Shown: positions 7,820 to 16,292 of the stretch, one piece after another
How positions within the stretch are numbered: the stretch's first letter is position 1
Layout: each line of letters opens with the position of its first letter
Source: Nocardia vaccinii NBRC 15922
GTDB taxonomy: Bacteria > Actinomycetota > Actinomycetes > Mycobacteriales > Mycobacteriaceae
DNA: 64,000 nucleotides
Reading direction: 5' to 3'
Assembly: GCF_001613305.1 (NCBI RefSeq)
Contig: NZ_BDCC01000037.1
Coordinates: 62,001 to 126,000, forward strand
Translations under genes and position numbers: made by a program
The notes under the pieces: generated by a model
Database searches by the model: none
What the model saw: only the letters and a program-made list of their open reading frames with translations
Told to the model about the DNA's origin: nothing

Positions 7820-10081
7820 TTCGGTGGTAGCCGAAGGCACACCCGCCGCGTCGATCTCCACCCGGCGGTAGGTGTCCGGCTCGACGATGACGATCGTGGC
7901 GGCGCAGCCGCGGCCCGGCGGCAGGACCCGGACCGTTACACGGCCCTGAGTCACCGAATCCAGGTACGACACAGCGGTTTCCACGATCGCGGCACGCAAC
8001 TCGCGGTCCTCGGGGCCCGGTCCGGCGTCATCGAGCAGGGTCAGCCGCACGCCCCGGGTGCGGGCCGCGCGCGCGGCGCGAACCAGTGCCGGATCGGCCA
8101 GGCCGGGCGCGCGCAGCCGATCGCGCAATTCGGCCTCGAGCAAACGACATTCGCGCACCTGCTGCGGACTCAGCGTGTTACCCGCGGCCAGGTATTCGAG
8201 CATCGGGCGGGCGGTGCGCGACAGATAGGCCATCTGACTGCGGCGTTCGCGGCTCTGTGCCGCCGCGCGGGCCTCCGCTCCGGCATGCCGGGCGATATCC
8301 GCGCGGGCCCCGTGATAGGAGCGCAGCATGGGCCGCATGTAGAGGGTGAACGCGGCCGCGGCCAGGACGGTCGCCCCGGCGACGGCCGTGCCGTTCAGCG
8401 CGGCCCCCTGCGAACCGCCCCCGAGTTCGTAGGCGACGCCGGCCGCGAGCAGCGCGACGCAGGTCGCCGCGACCCGGCCCCGAATCGCAAGCAGCGCAAG
8501 CACATACGAGTAGGCGACGATGACCCAGACGGCGTGGTGCGCCGCGCGCGGGCCCAGGTTGACGATGAACGCGGCCAGCGGACCCACCGCGACCACCGAC
8601 CAGGTCGCCGCCGCGGGCAGCGGGTCGTCCCGGGGTATCAGCACCACCGCACCGGCCGCGGCGACCAGGCCGAAGCCGCTGTAGGCCACGACGGGATCAC
8701 CGCCGCGCACATACCCGAGCAGCAGCATGCCCACCGCCCAGCACAACAGCGCCATCATCACGACTCCGGACAGGCCCCGCACGCCGATCAGCGCGGGCGG
8801 GCGGGGCTCTCGCGGATCGGTGTGGGTCCATCGCAGCGTCACCGTCGTCCCGCCGCCAGGCGACGACTCGATCTCCGCTTTTCCGCCTCGCAGGCACCGC
8901 ATTCGCCACAGAATGCTCTGGCGAACGCCCAGCCGTTCCACGCTCACCCGCTCGACATCGAATCCGGCTCCGTTGTCGATGATTCGCACGACAATCCCGC
9001 CTTCGTCCACCGCGATCCGCACCACCCGGGCGACCGCGCGTCCGTCGGGCGCGGCATGCCGCAGGCTGTTGCGCGCCGCCTCACCCAGCGCACCGGCCAG
9101 CGCGGTGGTCACCTCGCGCGGTATACGCAGCGCGCGGGCCCGGTTCGCGAGGTCGATCGTCACGGATATGCCGTGCTCCGCCGCCTCCGCGCGCAGCACC
9201 TCGATCGCCTCCCGCACTCCGTCGGTGTCCTCGACGCGGTGTTCATGGGGGCTGGTGTCGAGCTGGCGCAGGGTACGCCGGGCCGAGCGCCGCAACCGCT
9301 CGGCACTGCCGTCGCGGGCGGCATCGAGCAGGGTGGCCAGGACGTTGTCGTGGATCAGCCCGGCGAACCGGGTGCGTTCCCGGTCGGTGGCCTCGGCGCC
9401 CGCGGCCACGGTCGCCTGCCGCACCACTATCGCGGTCACAGCGTCCAACTCGATCGCCGCGGCCAGCAGACGCGCCGCGGTCCAGGTCAAGAACCCCTGC
9501 ACACCCCAGGTACGCACGAGATCCTCGGCGACGGCGTGGATTCCGGTGCCGCCGGACACGTATGCGTCGATGACGGCGGCGATCACCCCCGACACCAGCA
9601 GATAGACCGGCCACCACCGCCGCCAGGCCAGTACGCCCGCCACCGCGGTCGCCGCCACCAGCGGTGGAATCCAGGTGCCGGACGGACCGAAACAGCTGTA
9701 GCGCCCGGCGATCGGCAACGTCAACAGCGCGGCGAGCATCACGATCGCGAGCCAGCCCGCGAGCAGGCCGACTGCCCGGCCCCCGACCGTCAGCGACGCC
9801 GCGACCAGCCCGGTTCCGGTGATCAGCAGCCCAGCCACCACTGCCGGGGTCCACCACGCCTGCACCATCCGGTCCTGGGCGATTATCACCTGCGTATGGG
9901 TCACCACCCACAGCACCACACCCACCCCTGCGGCGAATCCGAGCGCCCGCCGCGCCCGCGCCTCGGCCTGTCCCCCGCGAACCATCTCGCCCCGAACCAG
10001 GAGATCCCGAACAGCAGCACCCCACTGCCTCGGATTCCATCCCACGCCCCCATCATCGCCCATGCGCCTGCGTTCGCGCAT
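7802..10081 (-). CDS. Large membrane histidine kinase with a duplicated second half
   Basis: A 759-residue orphan sensor kinase. Residues ~45-220 hold several membrane segments; RFAGLIHDNVLATLLDAAR (His at ~244) is the phospho-acceptor helix of the NarL/DesK-type class; the ATPase domain follows, with the N box GEAARNSLRHA at ~333-343 and the G1 box DNGAGFD at ~369-375. Unusually, residues ~435-590 are a second block of membrane segments, followed by a helix (RRSQMAYLSRTARPMLEYLA) and a weak copy of the ATPase fold (RAAIVETAVSYLDSVTQGRV) that lacks clear G boxes. It therefore looks like two sensor kinases fused head to tail, the second decayed. The exact start is uncertain; the ATG at residue 7 is also possible. 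No response regulator gene is adjacent. Confidence 0.72.
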   Translation of the reverse strand: MRERRRMGDDGGVGWNPRQWGAAVRDLLVRGEMVRGGQAEARARRALGFAAGVGVVLWVVTHTQVIIAQDRMVQAWWTPAVVAGLLITGTGLVAASLTVGGRAVGLLAGWLAIVMLAALLTLPIAGRYSCFGPSGTWIPPLVAATAVAGVLAWRRWWPVYLLVSGVIAAVIDAYVSGGTGIHAVAEDLVRTWGVQGFLTWTAARLLAAAIELDAVTAIVVRQATVAAGAEATDRERTRFAGLIHDNVLATLLDAARDGSAERLRRSARRTLRQLDTSPHEHRVEDTDGVREAIEVLRAEAAEHGISVTIDLANRARALRIPREVTTALAGALGEAARNSLRHAAPDGRAVARVVRIAVDEGGIVVRIIDNGAGFDVERVSVERLGVRQSILWRMRCLRGGKAEIESSPGGGTTVTLRWTHTDPREPRPPALIGVRGLSGVVMMALLCWAVGMLLLGYVRGGDPVVAYSGFGLVAAAGAVVLIPRDDPLPAAATWSVVAVGPLAAFIVNLGPRAAHHAVWVIVAYSYVLALLAIRGRVAATCVALLAAGVAYELGGGSQGAALNGTAVAGATVLAAAAFTLYMRPMLRSYHGARADIARHAGAEARAAAQSRERRSQMAYLSRTARPMLEYLAAGNTLSPQQVRECRLLEAELRDRLRAPGLADPALVRAARAARTRGVRLTLLDDAGPGPEDRELRAAIVETAVSYLDSVTQGRVTVRVLPPGRGCAATIVIVEPDTYRRVEIDAAGVPSATTEPVAAG

Positions 10082-11118
10082 CGGTCAACCCGTCCGGACC
10101 CATGCCCCCTGCTCGGCGAGAACTCCATCCGAGGGATCCCCGGCCCCTGTATTTCGGCATCGCACCTCGGTGGAGTCCGGACGCCGACACAACATATCAT
10201 CCGCGTGAGACAAATCGTCGGCGACGGCGATTCCGGCCGTCCCACGAACACGAATTAATGTGTCGCACAGAGATATTGTGCCGGAGGTGCCGACTCTCAC
10301 CGCCCCGGCAACAATCGTGGCGGGGACACCGGGAATCCGCTGTGCCGGGCGCAGCGCACTGCCACCGACGGCGACCAGGCCGAGTTCGACCTCCGGGATG
10401 CCGAAAGTCGAATCCTGCGCGGTATTTCCGCCGTGGTCGGAGAACGGCTACTCGGCCCGGAAAACTCGGCCACGCGGGTTTGCGTGAATTCCTCTGCAGG
10501 AGCCGACAACCCGGGGCGGAATAAAGATCCATCGACGTATCACGTATCGGCTGGATTACAACGCTCCCACCACATGCAGGTGAATGCCGGCAACGTGTGC
10601 AGGTGAACATCGACGTCGCCTGTTTTCCGAAGATGTTGGAACCAGCGAATTTCGACACCACGTCGGGGGTTGTGTTGCAAGGATCTGTGCTGCCGACAAG
10701 GGCGCAGAGGAGTTGGACGTGTCGTCGCGTCGGTCGAAGGTGAAGCTGTATGCCGCTATCCGGCGTTGCGGCCGGGCGGGGATGTCGAGCCGTGTTGCGC
10801 CGGGCCGGTTCGCGCCGGACGCCCGGAACCGGCTCCGCGACGACACATCTTGCGCCGCACAGGACCTCTGCTCGCGGTGACGTCCAGCCCGAGGCGGCGA
10901 GACCCCGACCGTCCCGCCGCTCGCGAACCTCGCCCAGACCGGTATGCGGGCGGCGATTCCGATGACCGGATCGCAATCAGGGAGTATCCGACGGCCCACG
11001 CTCCGGGCGGGACGATTCCGAGTTCCGTACGAACAGAGTTGAAATATGCGGCGCCGCACAGCTTTACAACATCAGCCGAATCCACTCCGGAAGCCTCTCG
11101 GCGACACCAGGTTCGGGC
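10082..11118. other. One-kilobase gap, apparently decayed DNA
   Basis: No gene could be supported across this kilobase. Open frames on both strands overlap one another and give arginine-rich, low-complexity translations without family motifs. The kinase promoter should be within the first 200 bases. A short stretch near 10719 resembles an IS21 transposase start and is listed separately. The rest shows nothing I can identify. Confidence 0.55.
10719..10838 (+). pseudogene. Possible IS21-type transposase fragment
   Basis: A GTG-led frame reads SSRRSKVKLYAAIRRCGRAG followed by MSSRVAPGRF. The LYAAIRR-x-x-RAGMS pattern resembles the first residues of IS21-family IstA proteins, which bind DNA through an N-terminal helix-turn-helix. 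Similarity fades after about 30 residues and no further IstA or IstB sequence follows. The match is short and could be chance. Confidence 0.3.
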
Positions 11119-11580
11119 TCAGTGCCGATGATCCTCGACCGGTGTGGTCGCGTAACGCGCCATCACCTCGACGACGTTCTCCGGGGTCATCGGCTCGCCC
11201 GCTTCGATCATGGCGCGCAGGTCGCGGAAGTACTGCACGTACAGGTCGGGGGTGAAGGTGTTCAGCATGACCGCGGGTTCGTCGAAGGGGTTGGCGAAGG
11301 TGTGCGGTGCGCCGGGCGGGACCATGACCAGGGTGCGCGCGGGCACATCGTGGTCGGTGGCGCCGACGGTGAAGCGCACGGTTCCCGAGACGACGTAGAA
11401 CCCTTCGTCGTGGCGGGCATGGCGATGCTGCGGTGGCCCCTGGGTGTGCGGGGCGACCTCGATCTCGGCGACCCCGAGCCGGTGGCCGGTGGCGCTGCCG
11501 TCTTCCAGAATTCGCAGCACGACCGGGCCGGTCAGTGCGACCTCGGCGTTCTCCTGTCCGGTGATCAGTACCTCTGTCAT
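11119..11580 (-). CDS. Cupin-domain protein
   Basis: A 153-residue single-domain cupin. Cupin motif 1 is visible as PPQHRHARHDEGFYVVSG (metal-binding His, His and Glu), and motif 2 as VPPGAPHTFANP with its metal-binding His. Proteins of this size range from small-molecule dioxygenases and isomerases to ligand sensors; the substrate cannot be read from the sequence. It starts nine bases after the stop of the alpha/beta hydrolase and is surely cotranscribed with it. The pair is divergent from a TetR regulator whose likely operators lie in between, so both are probably induced by a small molecule that the regulator senses. Confidence 0.85.
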   Translation of the reverse strand: MTEVLITGQENAEVALTGPVVLRILEDGSATGHRLGVAEIEVAPHTQGPPQHRHARHDEGFYVVSGTVRFTVGATDHDVPARTLVMVPPGAPHTFANPFDEPAVMLNTFTPDLYVQYFRDLRAMIEAGEPMTPENVVEVMARYATTPVEDHRH

Positions 11581-11589
11581 GACCTCTGC

Positions 11590-12369
11590 CTACTTTCCGT
11601 CGGCGAAAGCCGCGAGGGCCGTCACCAGCTGATCGGGGGTTTCCAGCTGCGGCAGATGCCCGGTCTCGGGCAGCAGTTCGTATCGGGCGCCGGGAATGGC
11701 AGCGGCGAAGGCCCGGCCGACCTCCGGCGGCGCGATCCGATCGCTCACGCCGCTGAGCACCAGAACCGGGACCTCGACCCCGGACAGCCGCCCGGTCAGG
11801 GACGGATCGGCCATCCGCTCGCCGCCGTAGACCTGCAGCGCAACGCGATTCGCGGCCATCGCCTCGAGTTGCCGCGGGCTGAAGGTGGACGGATCCATCC
11901 GGAAGGCGTCGGGCCGGTAGTAGCTGTAGTCGGCGATCTCGTCCAGCCCCAGACCGAAGAAGTCCACGGGGGTCACCCCGGGCACCTCGAGCCCGACCGC
12001 GCAGACCAGAACCGCGGCGGCGATCCGGTCGCTGCCCTGGGCGGCCATCTCCGCGGTGATCCAGCCGCCGATCGAATTGCCGATCACGGTCACCTCGTTC
12101 AGCCCGAGTTCGTCGAGCAGAGCGCGGTAGACCTTGGCCAGGTCGGCGATCGTGGCCAGCGCCTCGGGCCGGGGCGTACCGCCGAAGCCGGGGTGCACCG
12201 GGGTCAGCACCCGCACCGATCGAGCCAGTGCGTAGCGCTCGGCGAACTCCTGCACCGACTGCGGGCCCGCCCCGCCGTGCAGCAGCAGATGAACCGGGCC
12301 CGAACCGGTTTCGGTCACAGTGACAGGTACCGGTCCGATGCCGGGAACCCGAATGCCGTACTCGGCCAT
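11590..12369 (-). CDS. Alpha/beta hydrolase
   Basis: A 259-residue alpha/beta-hydrolase. The oxyanion region is LLLHGGAGP, the nucleophile elbow is IGNSIGGW (Gly-Asn-Ser-x-Gly, Ser as nucleophile), the acid is probably the Asp in LVLSGVSDRIAP and the catalytic His is in PETGHLPQLETP. The family cleaves esters, C-C bonds or halides of small organic molecules; the substrate is unknown. The ATG at 12369 is preceded by AAGGAG at five bases spacing; a longer open frame runs into the divergent promoter and is not used. First gene of a two-gene operon with the cupin gene. Confidence 0.9.
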   Translation of the reverse strand: MAEYGIRVPGIGPVPVTVTETGSGPVHLLLHGGAGPQSVQEFAERYALARSVRVLTPVHPGFGGTPRPEALATIADLAKVYRALLDELGLNEVTVIGNSIGGWITAEMAAQGSDRIAAAVLVCAVGLEVPGVTPVDFFGLGLDEIADYSYYRPDAFRMDPSTFSPRQLEAMAANRVALQVYGGERMADPSLTGRLSGVEVPVLVLSGVSDRIAPPEVGRAFAAAIPGARYELLPETGHLPQLETPDQLVTALAAFADGK

Positions 12370-12385
12370 GGCGACTCCTTCTTCG

Positions 12386-12401
12386 TGAGAGTGGACTCTC
12401 A
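12386..12401. promoter_or_regulatory. Likely TetR operator 1
   Basis: Perfect inverted repeat TGAGAGT-GG-ACTCTCA, 17 bases upstream of the hydrolase start. The half site GAGAGT/ACTCTC recurs at 12437-12461 in the same divergent intergenic region, which is the arrangement expected for a TetR repressor controlling its neighbours and itself. Confidence 0.7.
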
Positions 12402-12436
12402 TCAACGTAGACCCGCCACCACCGTTATGCAAGTCA

Positions 12437-12461
12437 ACTCTCATGAAGAGAGTATGCTCTC
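12437..12461. promoter_or_regulatory. Likely TetR operator 2 (overlapping half sites)
   Basis: Three half sites follow each other: ACTCTC (12437-12442), GAGAGT (12448-12453) and GCTCTC (12456-12461). The last two form GAGAGT-AT-GCTCTC, one mismatch from operator 1. It lies about 30 bases upstream of the regulator start and should overlap its promoter. Confidence 0.6.
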
Positions 12462-12490
12462 GGCATAGACCGATTACGGAGGTGAGCGAG

Positions 12491-13093
12491 GTGGCCCGAC
12501 AGGCCGAGTCCACATCGACCGCGACACGCGGCGGCCGCACGAACCAGAAGGAGCGCACCCGGCGCGCGATCCTCGACTCGGCGCGCACCCTCATCGACGC
12601 CGGCGGCGAGGTGACCATGCCCGAGGTCGCCCGGACCGCACGGGTCTCCGAGGCCACCGCCTACCGCTACTTCCCCGACCTGGCCACCCTGCTACGCGAG
12701 GCGATGCACGAATCCTGGCCGGGCGCGGAGCAGATCATGGCGCCGGTCGCCCAGGTCACCGATCCGGCCGAACGGGTGGCCCACGCGACGGAATACCTGT
12801 TGCGGCACGTATACACCCACGCCCCGGCGGTGCGCGCGACGATGGCCGCGGCCATCGTCCGGCCGGCCGAAATCCTGCGCCCCGCCTACCGTCTCGGGCT
12901 CATCGAAGCCGTCCTCGCCCCCCTGACGAACCTCACTCCTGAGACGCTGACGCAAATGCGTCAGGACCTCGCCGTGGTGATGAGTGCCGAGGCATTCTTC
13001 ACACTCACCGATCTGTGCGGAATGTCTTCCGAAGAAGCGATCGCAAGCGTAGTATCTACGGCCCGCAGCATCACAATGGCCCGATTGCGTTGA
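12491..13093 (+). CDS. TetR-family transcriptional regulator
   Basis: About 200 residues. The N-terminal DNA-binding domain is clear: TRRAILDSARTLIDAGGEVT followed by the helix-turn-helix MPEVARTARVSEATAYRYFP. The C-terminal ligand-binding part is helical and not assignable to a ligand. GTG at 12491 was chosen because GGAGG lies eight bases before it; an earlier in-frame GTG at 12482 overlaps that motif. The gene is divergent from the hydrolase-cupin operon and the shared intergenic region carries two palindromic sites with the same half site, so this protein probably represses both units. Confidence 0.88.
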   Translation: MARQAESTSTATRGGRTNQKERTRRAILDSARTLIDAGGEVTMPEVARTARVSEATAYRYFPDLATLLREAMHESWPGAEQIMAPVAQVTDPAERVAHATEYLLRHVYTHAPAVRATMAAAIVRPAEILRPAYRLGLIEAVLAPLTNLTPETLTQMRQDLAVVMSAEAFFTLTDLCGMSSEEAIASVVSTARSITMARLR

Positions 13094-13548
13094 CGCACAG
13101 CCGATTCGAGGACCAAAGTCCCTGTTCACGAACCTTTACCCGCGCGTAGCGTCCGGGCGCGGCCGACCCGCTCGCGCACGGATGTCCACACCTCTGAACA
13201 CCGGATCCGAACTCCGCCTCGACACCTGGCGAAATTCGCTTGCTGACAGGATGCCAATCCCTCGACCGGTCCTGAAGACCGTTCACCGCATCGGCCCTCG
13301 ACTATGCGATTCGAACCACCCCACGTCGACCCTGCCGATAGCCTGCCGATAGCCAATGTCCGGAATGCGGCCTTGGCCGTGCTCGGATAGCTTGTCGGCC
13401 AACACAACTCAACGCGACGGCCTACAGTCGGATCGGATGCCCAACGGCATTCGCAAAGATGCGTCCGGGCCCTCACTTGGCTAGTTTCGGACTGAACCAC
13501 CACCCGCTCGTGGTGCGGTTCCCGAAACATCCCTGATGGAGGAGCACC
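13094..13548. other. Gap upstream of hypX
   Basis: No gene seen. It contains an 11-bp unit repeated twice in tandem (CTGCCGATAGC, about 13339-13360) and a short hairpin with arms CACCAC (13498-13503) and GTGGTG (13510-13515), 35 bases upstream of the hypX start. The hypX promoter must be here, but I cannot name a sigma factor from the sequence. Confidence 0.5.
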
Positions 13549-15234
13549 GTGCGCATCCTGCTGGTCGCCAGCGCATTCAACAGTCTTACCCAGCGCGTTC
13601 ACACCGAACTGCGGGGAAGACATGACATCGGGGTCGAACTGGCCCTCAGCGACGATCTGCTGCGAGCGCGCGTGGAATCCTTCCGGCCCGATCTGATCCT
13701 GGCCCCGATGCTCACCACCGCGATCCCGGAGGACGTCTGGACCCGGTACCCGGTGCTGATCGTGCATCCCGGACCGATGGGCGACCGCGGCCCGTCCTCC
13801 CTGGACTGGGCCATCTCCGAGGGCGTCACCGAATGGGGCGTGACCGTCCTGCAGGCCGTCGCCGAAATGGACGCGGGCCCGATCTGGGCGAGCGTCCCGT
13901 TCCCCGTCGCCGACTGCGGAAAGAGCGAGCTGTACCGCAACGAGGCCGCCGACGCCGCCGTTTGCGCGGTACTGCTGGCCGTGGAACGTTTCGCCGGCGA
14001 CTACGAGCCCGAACCACTGGACTATTCGCGATCCGACGTGCGCGGACAGCTGCGCCCGTACCACTCGCAGCAGTTCCGCCGAATCGACTGGTCGACCGAG
14101 AGCACCGCGGCGATCCTGCGCAAGCTGCGCGCCGCCGACTCCCAGCCCGGCGTCGTGGACGAGCTGTTCGGACGCGAGTACTTCGTGCACGGCGGCCACC
14201 ACGAGGACCGGCTGCGTGGCGAGCCCGGCTCGGTCATCGCCACCCGCGACGGCGCGATCTGCCGCGCGACCGTCGATGGGGCGGTGTGGATTCCGCAGCT
14301 GCGTCCACGCCGCGTCCCCGGCGGCCCGGCCACCTTCAAACGCCCCGCCGCCGACGTGCTGGCCGCCGAACTGACCGACGTCCCCGAGGCGCCGATCACC
14401 CCGGCCGAGGCCGCCGAGCGCGACACCTGGTCCGAACTGCGTTATCGCGAGGAGGCCGGTGTCGGCTACCTCGAATTCGCTTTCGCCGGAGGCGCGATGG
14501 ACACCCGGCAGTGCCGCCGGCTGCTCGACGCCTACCGCCACGCCTCCCGCCGCCCGGTGGACGTCCTGGTCCTCGGCCCGGCCCGGGACTTCTTCTCCAA
14601 CGGCATCCACCTCAACGTCATCGAGGCCGCGGCCGATCCGGCGCAGGAGTCCTGGCGCAACATCACGGCCATGGACGACCTGGTCGAGGCCATCCTGACC
14701 ACGACCGACAAACTGGTCATCTCCGCACTGACCGGCAACGCCGCGGCCGGCGGAGTGATGCTGGCCCTGGCCGCCGACGAGGTCTGGTGCCGCGAGTCGG
14801 TGGTGCTCAATCCGCACTACCGGCTGATGGGGCTGTACGGCTCGGAGTACTGGACCTATTCACTACCGCGTCGCGTCGGTGCCGCCGAGGCCGCCCGCCT
14901 CACCAGCACTCCGCTGCCGGTCGGTGCGCGCGAGGCGGTGACCCTGGGCCTGGCCGACCGCGCGATCCCGGGCACCGCCGACGACTTCTGGACCTGGGCG
15001 CGGCAGGAGGCCACCACCCTGGCTGCCGCACCGGAGCTGGCCGAGCGTTTGCTGGCCAAGAAACAACGCCGCGCGGCCGACGAGGCCGCCAAACCCCTTG
15101 CCGCATATCGGGAAGAGGAGTTGACACAGATGCACCGCAATTTCTTCGCCCCGAACGAGTCCTACCACGAGCTGCGGCAGAACTTCGTCTACAACGTCCG
15201 CCCGATGGTCACACCGGCGTACCTACTCGGGTAA
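13549..15234 (+). CDS. hypX: HypX: CO-forming hydrogenase maturation factor
   Basis: A 561-residue two-domain protein. Residues ~1-280 are a formyltransferase-like domain with the signature HPGPMGDRGPSSLDWAI and the MDAGPIW strand; residues ~300-520 are an enoyl-CoA hydratase/isomerase-like (crotonase) domain with DFFSNGIHLNVIE and the oxyanion loop GNAAAGGVMLALAADEVW. In studied HypX proteins the first domain moves the formyl group from N10-formyl-tetrahydrofolate to coenzyme A and the second releases carbon monoxide, which becomes the CO ligand of [NiFe]-hydrogenase in aerobic bacteria. GGAGGAG lies just before the GTG start. No hydrogenase or other hyp gene is present in this window. The next gene encodes an MHYT-domain sensor, a family linked to CO, O2 or NO sensing. 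Confidence 0.92.
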   Translation: MRILLVASAFNSLTQRVHTELRGRHDIGVELALSDDLLRARVESFRPDLILAPMLTTAIPEDVWTRYPVLIVHPGPMGDRGPSSLDWAISEGVTEWGVTVLQAVAEMDAGPIWASVPFPVADCGKSELYRNEAADAAVCAVLLAVERFAGDYEPEPLDYSRSDVRGQLRPYHSQQFRRIDWSTESTAAILRKLRAADSQPGVVDELFGREYFVHGGHHEDRLRGEPGSVIATRDGAICRATVDGAVWIPQLRPRRVPGGPATFKRPAADVLAAELTDVPEAPITPAEAAERDTWSELRYREEAGVGYLEFAFAGGAMDTRQCRRLLDAYRHASRRPVDVLVLGPARDFFSNGIHLNVIEAAADPAQESWRNITAMDDLVEAILTTTDKLVISALTGNAAAGGVMLALAADEVWCRESVVLNPHYRLMGLYGSEYWTYSLPRRVGAAEAARLTSTPLPVGAREAVTLGLADRAIPGTADDFWTWARQEATTLAAAPELAERLLAKKQRRAADEAAKPLAAYREEELTQMHRNFFAPNESYHELRQNFVYNVRPMVTPAYLLG

Positions 15235-15310
15235 ACGATCAGCTTCACATCCCCGTCGAGTTGAACTATGGTCCCCGAGATCGCTTGTTCAGGAAGTTTG
15301 GAAGTGTCAC

Positions 15311-16168
15311 GTGCTAGAACTCGACTACTTCAGCTACGGCTGGGTGACCCCGGCTTTGGCGTACGTCATGTCCGTCATCGGCTCGGTGCTCGGACTGCGA
15401 TGCGCCTTCCACGCCCGTGAATCGAAACGTCCCGGCGGCTGGCTGGTGGCCGCGGCGATCTCGCTCGGCGGCGCCGGCATCTGGGTCATGCATTTCACCG
15501 CCATGCTGGGCTTTTCCATTCACGGGGCGAGCATCCGATACAACTTGCCGCTGACACTTCTCAGCGCGGTCGTCGCGATCGTGGTGGTGTGGGTCGGACT
15601 GTCGCTGGTCGTACGCTGGCGGCGCGAGGCCCTCGCACTGCCGATCGGCGGCGCGGTCACCGGACTCGGTGTCGCGGGCATGCACTACATGGGCATGTTC
15701 GCGATGCGGGCGGACGTCGCGATGCACTACAACTTCTCGGTGGTGCTGTTGTCGGTGGTCATCGCGGTCGTCGCCGCGACCGCGGCGCTGTGGTTCATGC
15801 TGCATGTGCAGGGTCTGTCGGCCACGTTCGGCGCGGCCATGATCATGGGGCTGGCCGTATGCGGTATGCACTACACCGGAATGGCCTCGATGTCCGCGGA
15901 CCGGCTCACCGGTCACGATATGGCGATGGGCGGCAGCGGCGTGGATCCGGTGCAGCTGCTCACGCCCCTGATCATGACCGTCACGCTGGTGACCATGATG
16001 CTGGTCGTGCTGGTCGGCGTCGCCGAACTGGACGAGCGCGGCAGCGCGGAGGCGGAGGCCGCCCTCGCGACCCCGGCCGCCGCGAAATCCCGTGTGCTGA
16101 CCACCGATCCGGCCGCCCTGCCCAGCAGCGGCCGCTCCTGGCCGCGGGCCGCACCGAGCGACGACTGA
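15311..16168 (+). CDS. MHYT-domain integral membrane sensor
   Basis: A 285-residue membrane protein with about seven membrane segments. Three repeats of the MHYT signature are visible: WVMHFTAMLGF (~residues 58-68), GMHYMGMFAM (~120-130) and GMHYTGMASM (~187-197). This pattern of Met and His near the outer face is proposed to bind copper and sense O2, CO or NO; the domain was first described in CoxC and CoxH of CO-oxidising bacteria. No output domain (GGDEF, EAL, kinase) follows; the tail after ~235 is short and polar, so signalling would need a partner. It starts with GTG 76 bp after hypX on the same strand, so cotranscription is likely. A role in sensing the CO made by HypX is my inference. 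Confidence 0.88.
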   Translation: MLELDYFSYGWVTPALAYVMSVIGSVLGLRCAFHARESKRPGGWLVAAAISLGGAGIWVMHFTAMLGFSIHGASIRYNLPLTLLSAVVAIVVVWVGLSLVVRWRREALALPIGGAVTGLGVAGMHYMGMFAMRADVAMHYNFSVVLLSVVIAVVAATAALWFMLHVQGLSATFGAAMIMGLAVCGMHYTGMASMSADRLTGHDMAMGGSGVDPVQLLTPLIMTVTLVTMMLVVLVGVAELDERGSAEAEAALATPAAAKSRVLTTDPAALPSSGRSWPRAAPSDD

Positions 16169-16292
16169 GCGGGTCCGGGGCCCGCGAAGTTGCCGACCGG
16201 GCACAGACCCACGACAGTGGACCCGGTACCGCGGCGCGATCCGCCGCGGCCGGGGCCCATCCCGGACCCCACGGACGCGAAGGAGTTGGACC

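Noticed and set aside
10197..10976. 259-residue minus-strand frame in the gap after the kinase gene
   Set aside because: Arginine-rich, motif-free, with no ribosome binding site; overlaps plus-strand frames of equal quality.
13126..14817. 563-residue open frame on the minus strand opposite hypX
   Set aside because: Glycine-rich translation without motifs; mirror of the hypX codon pattern in high-GC DNA.
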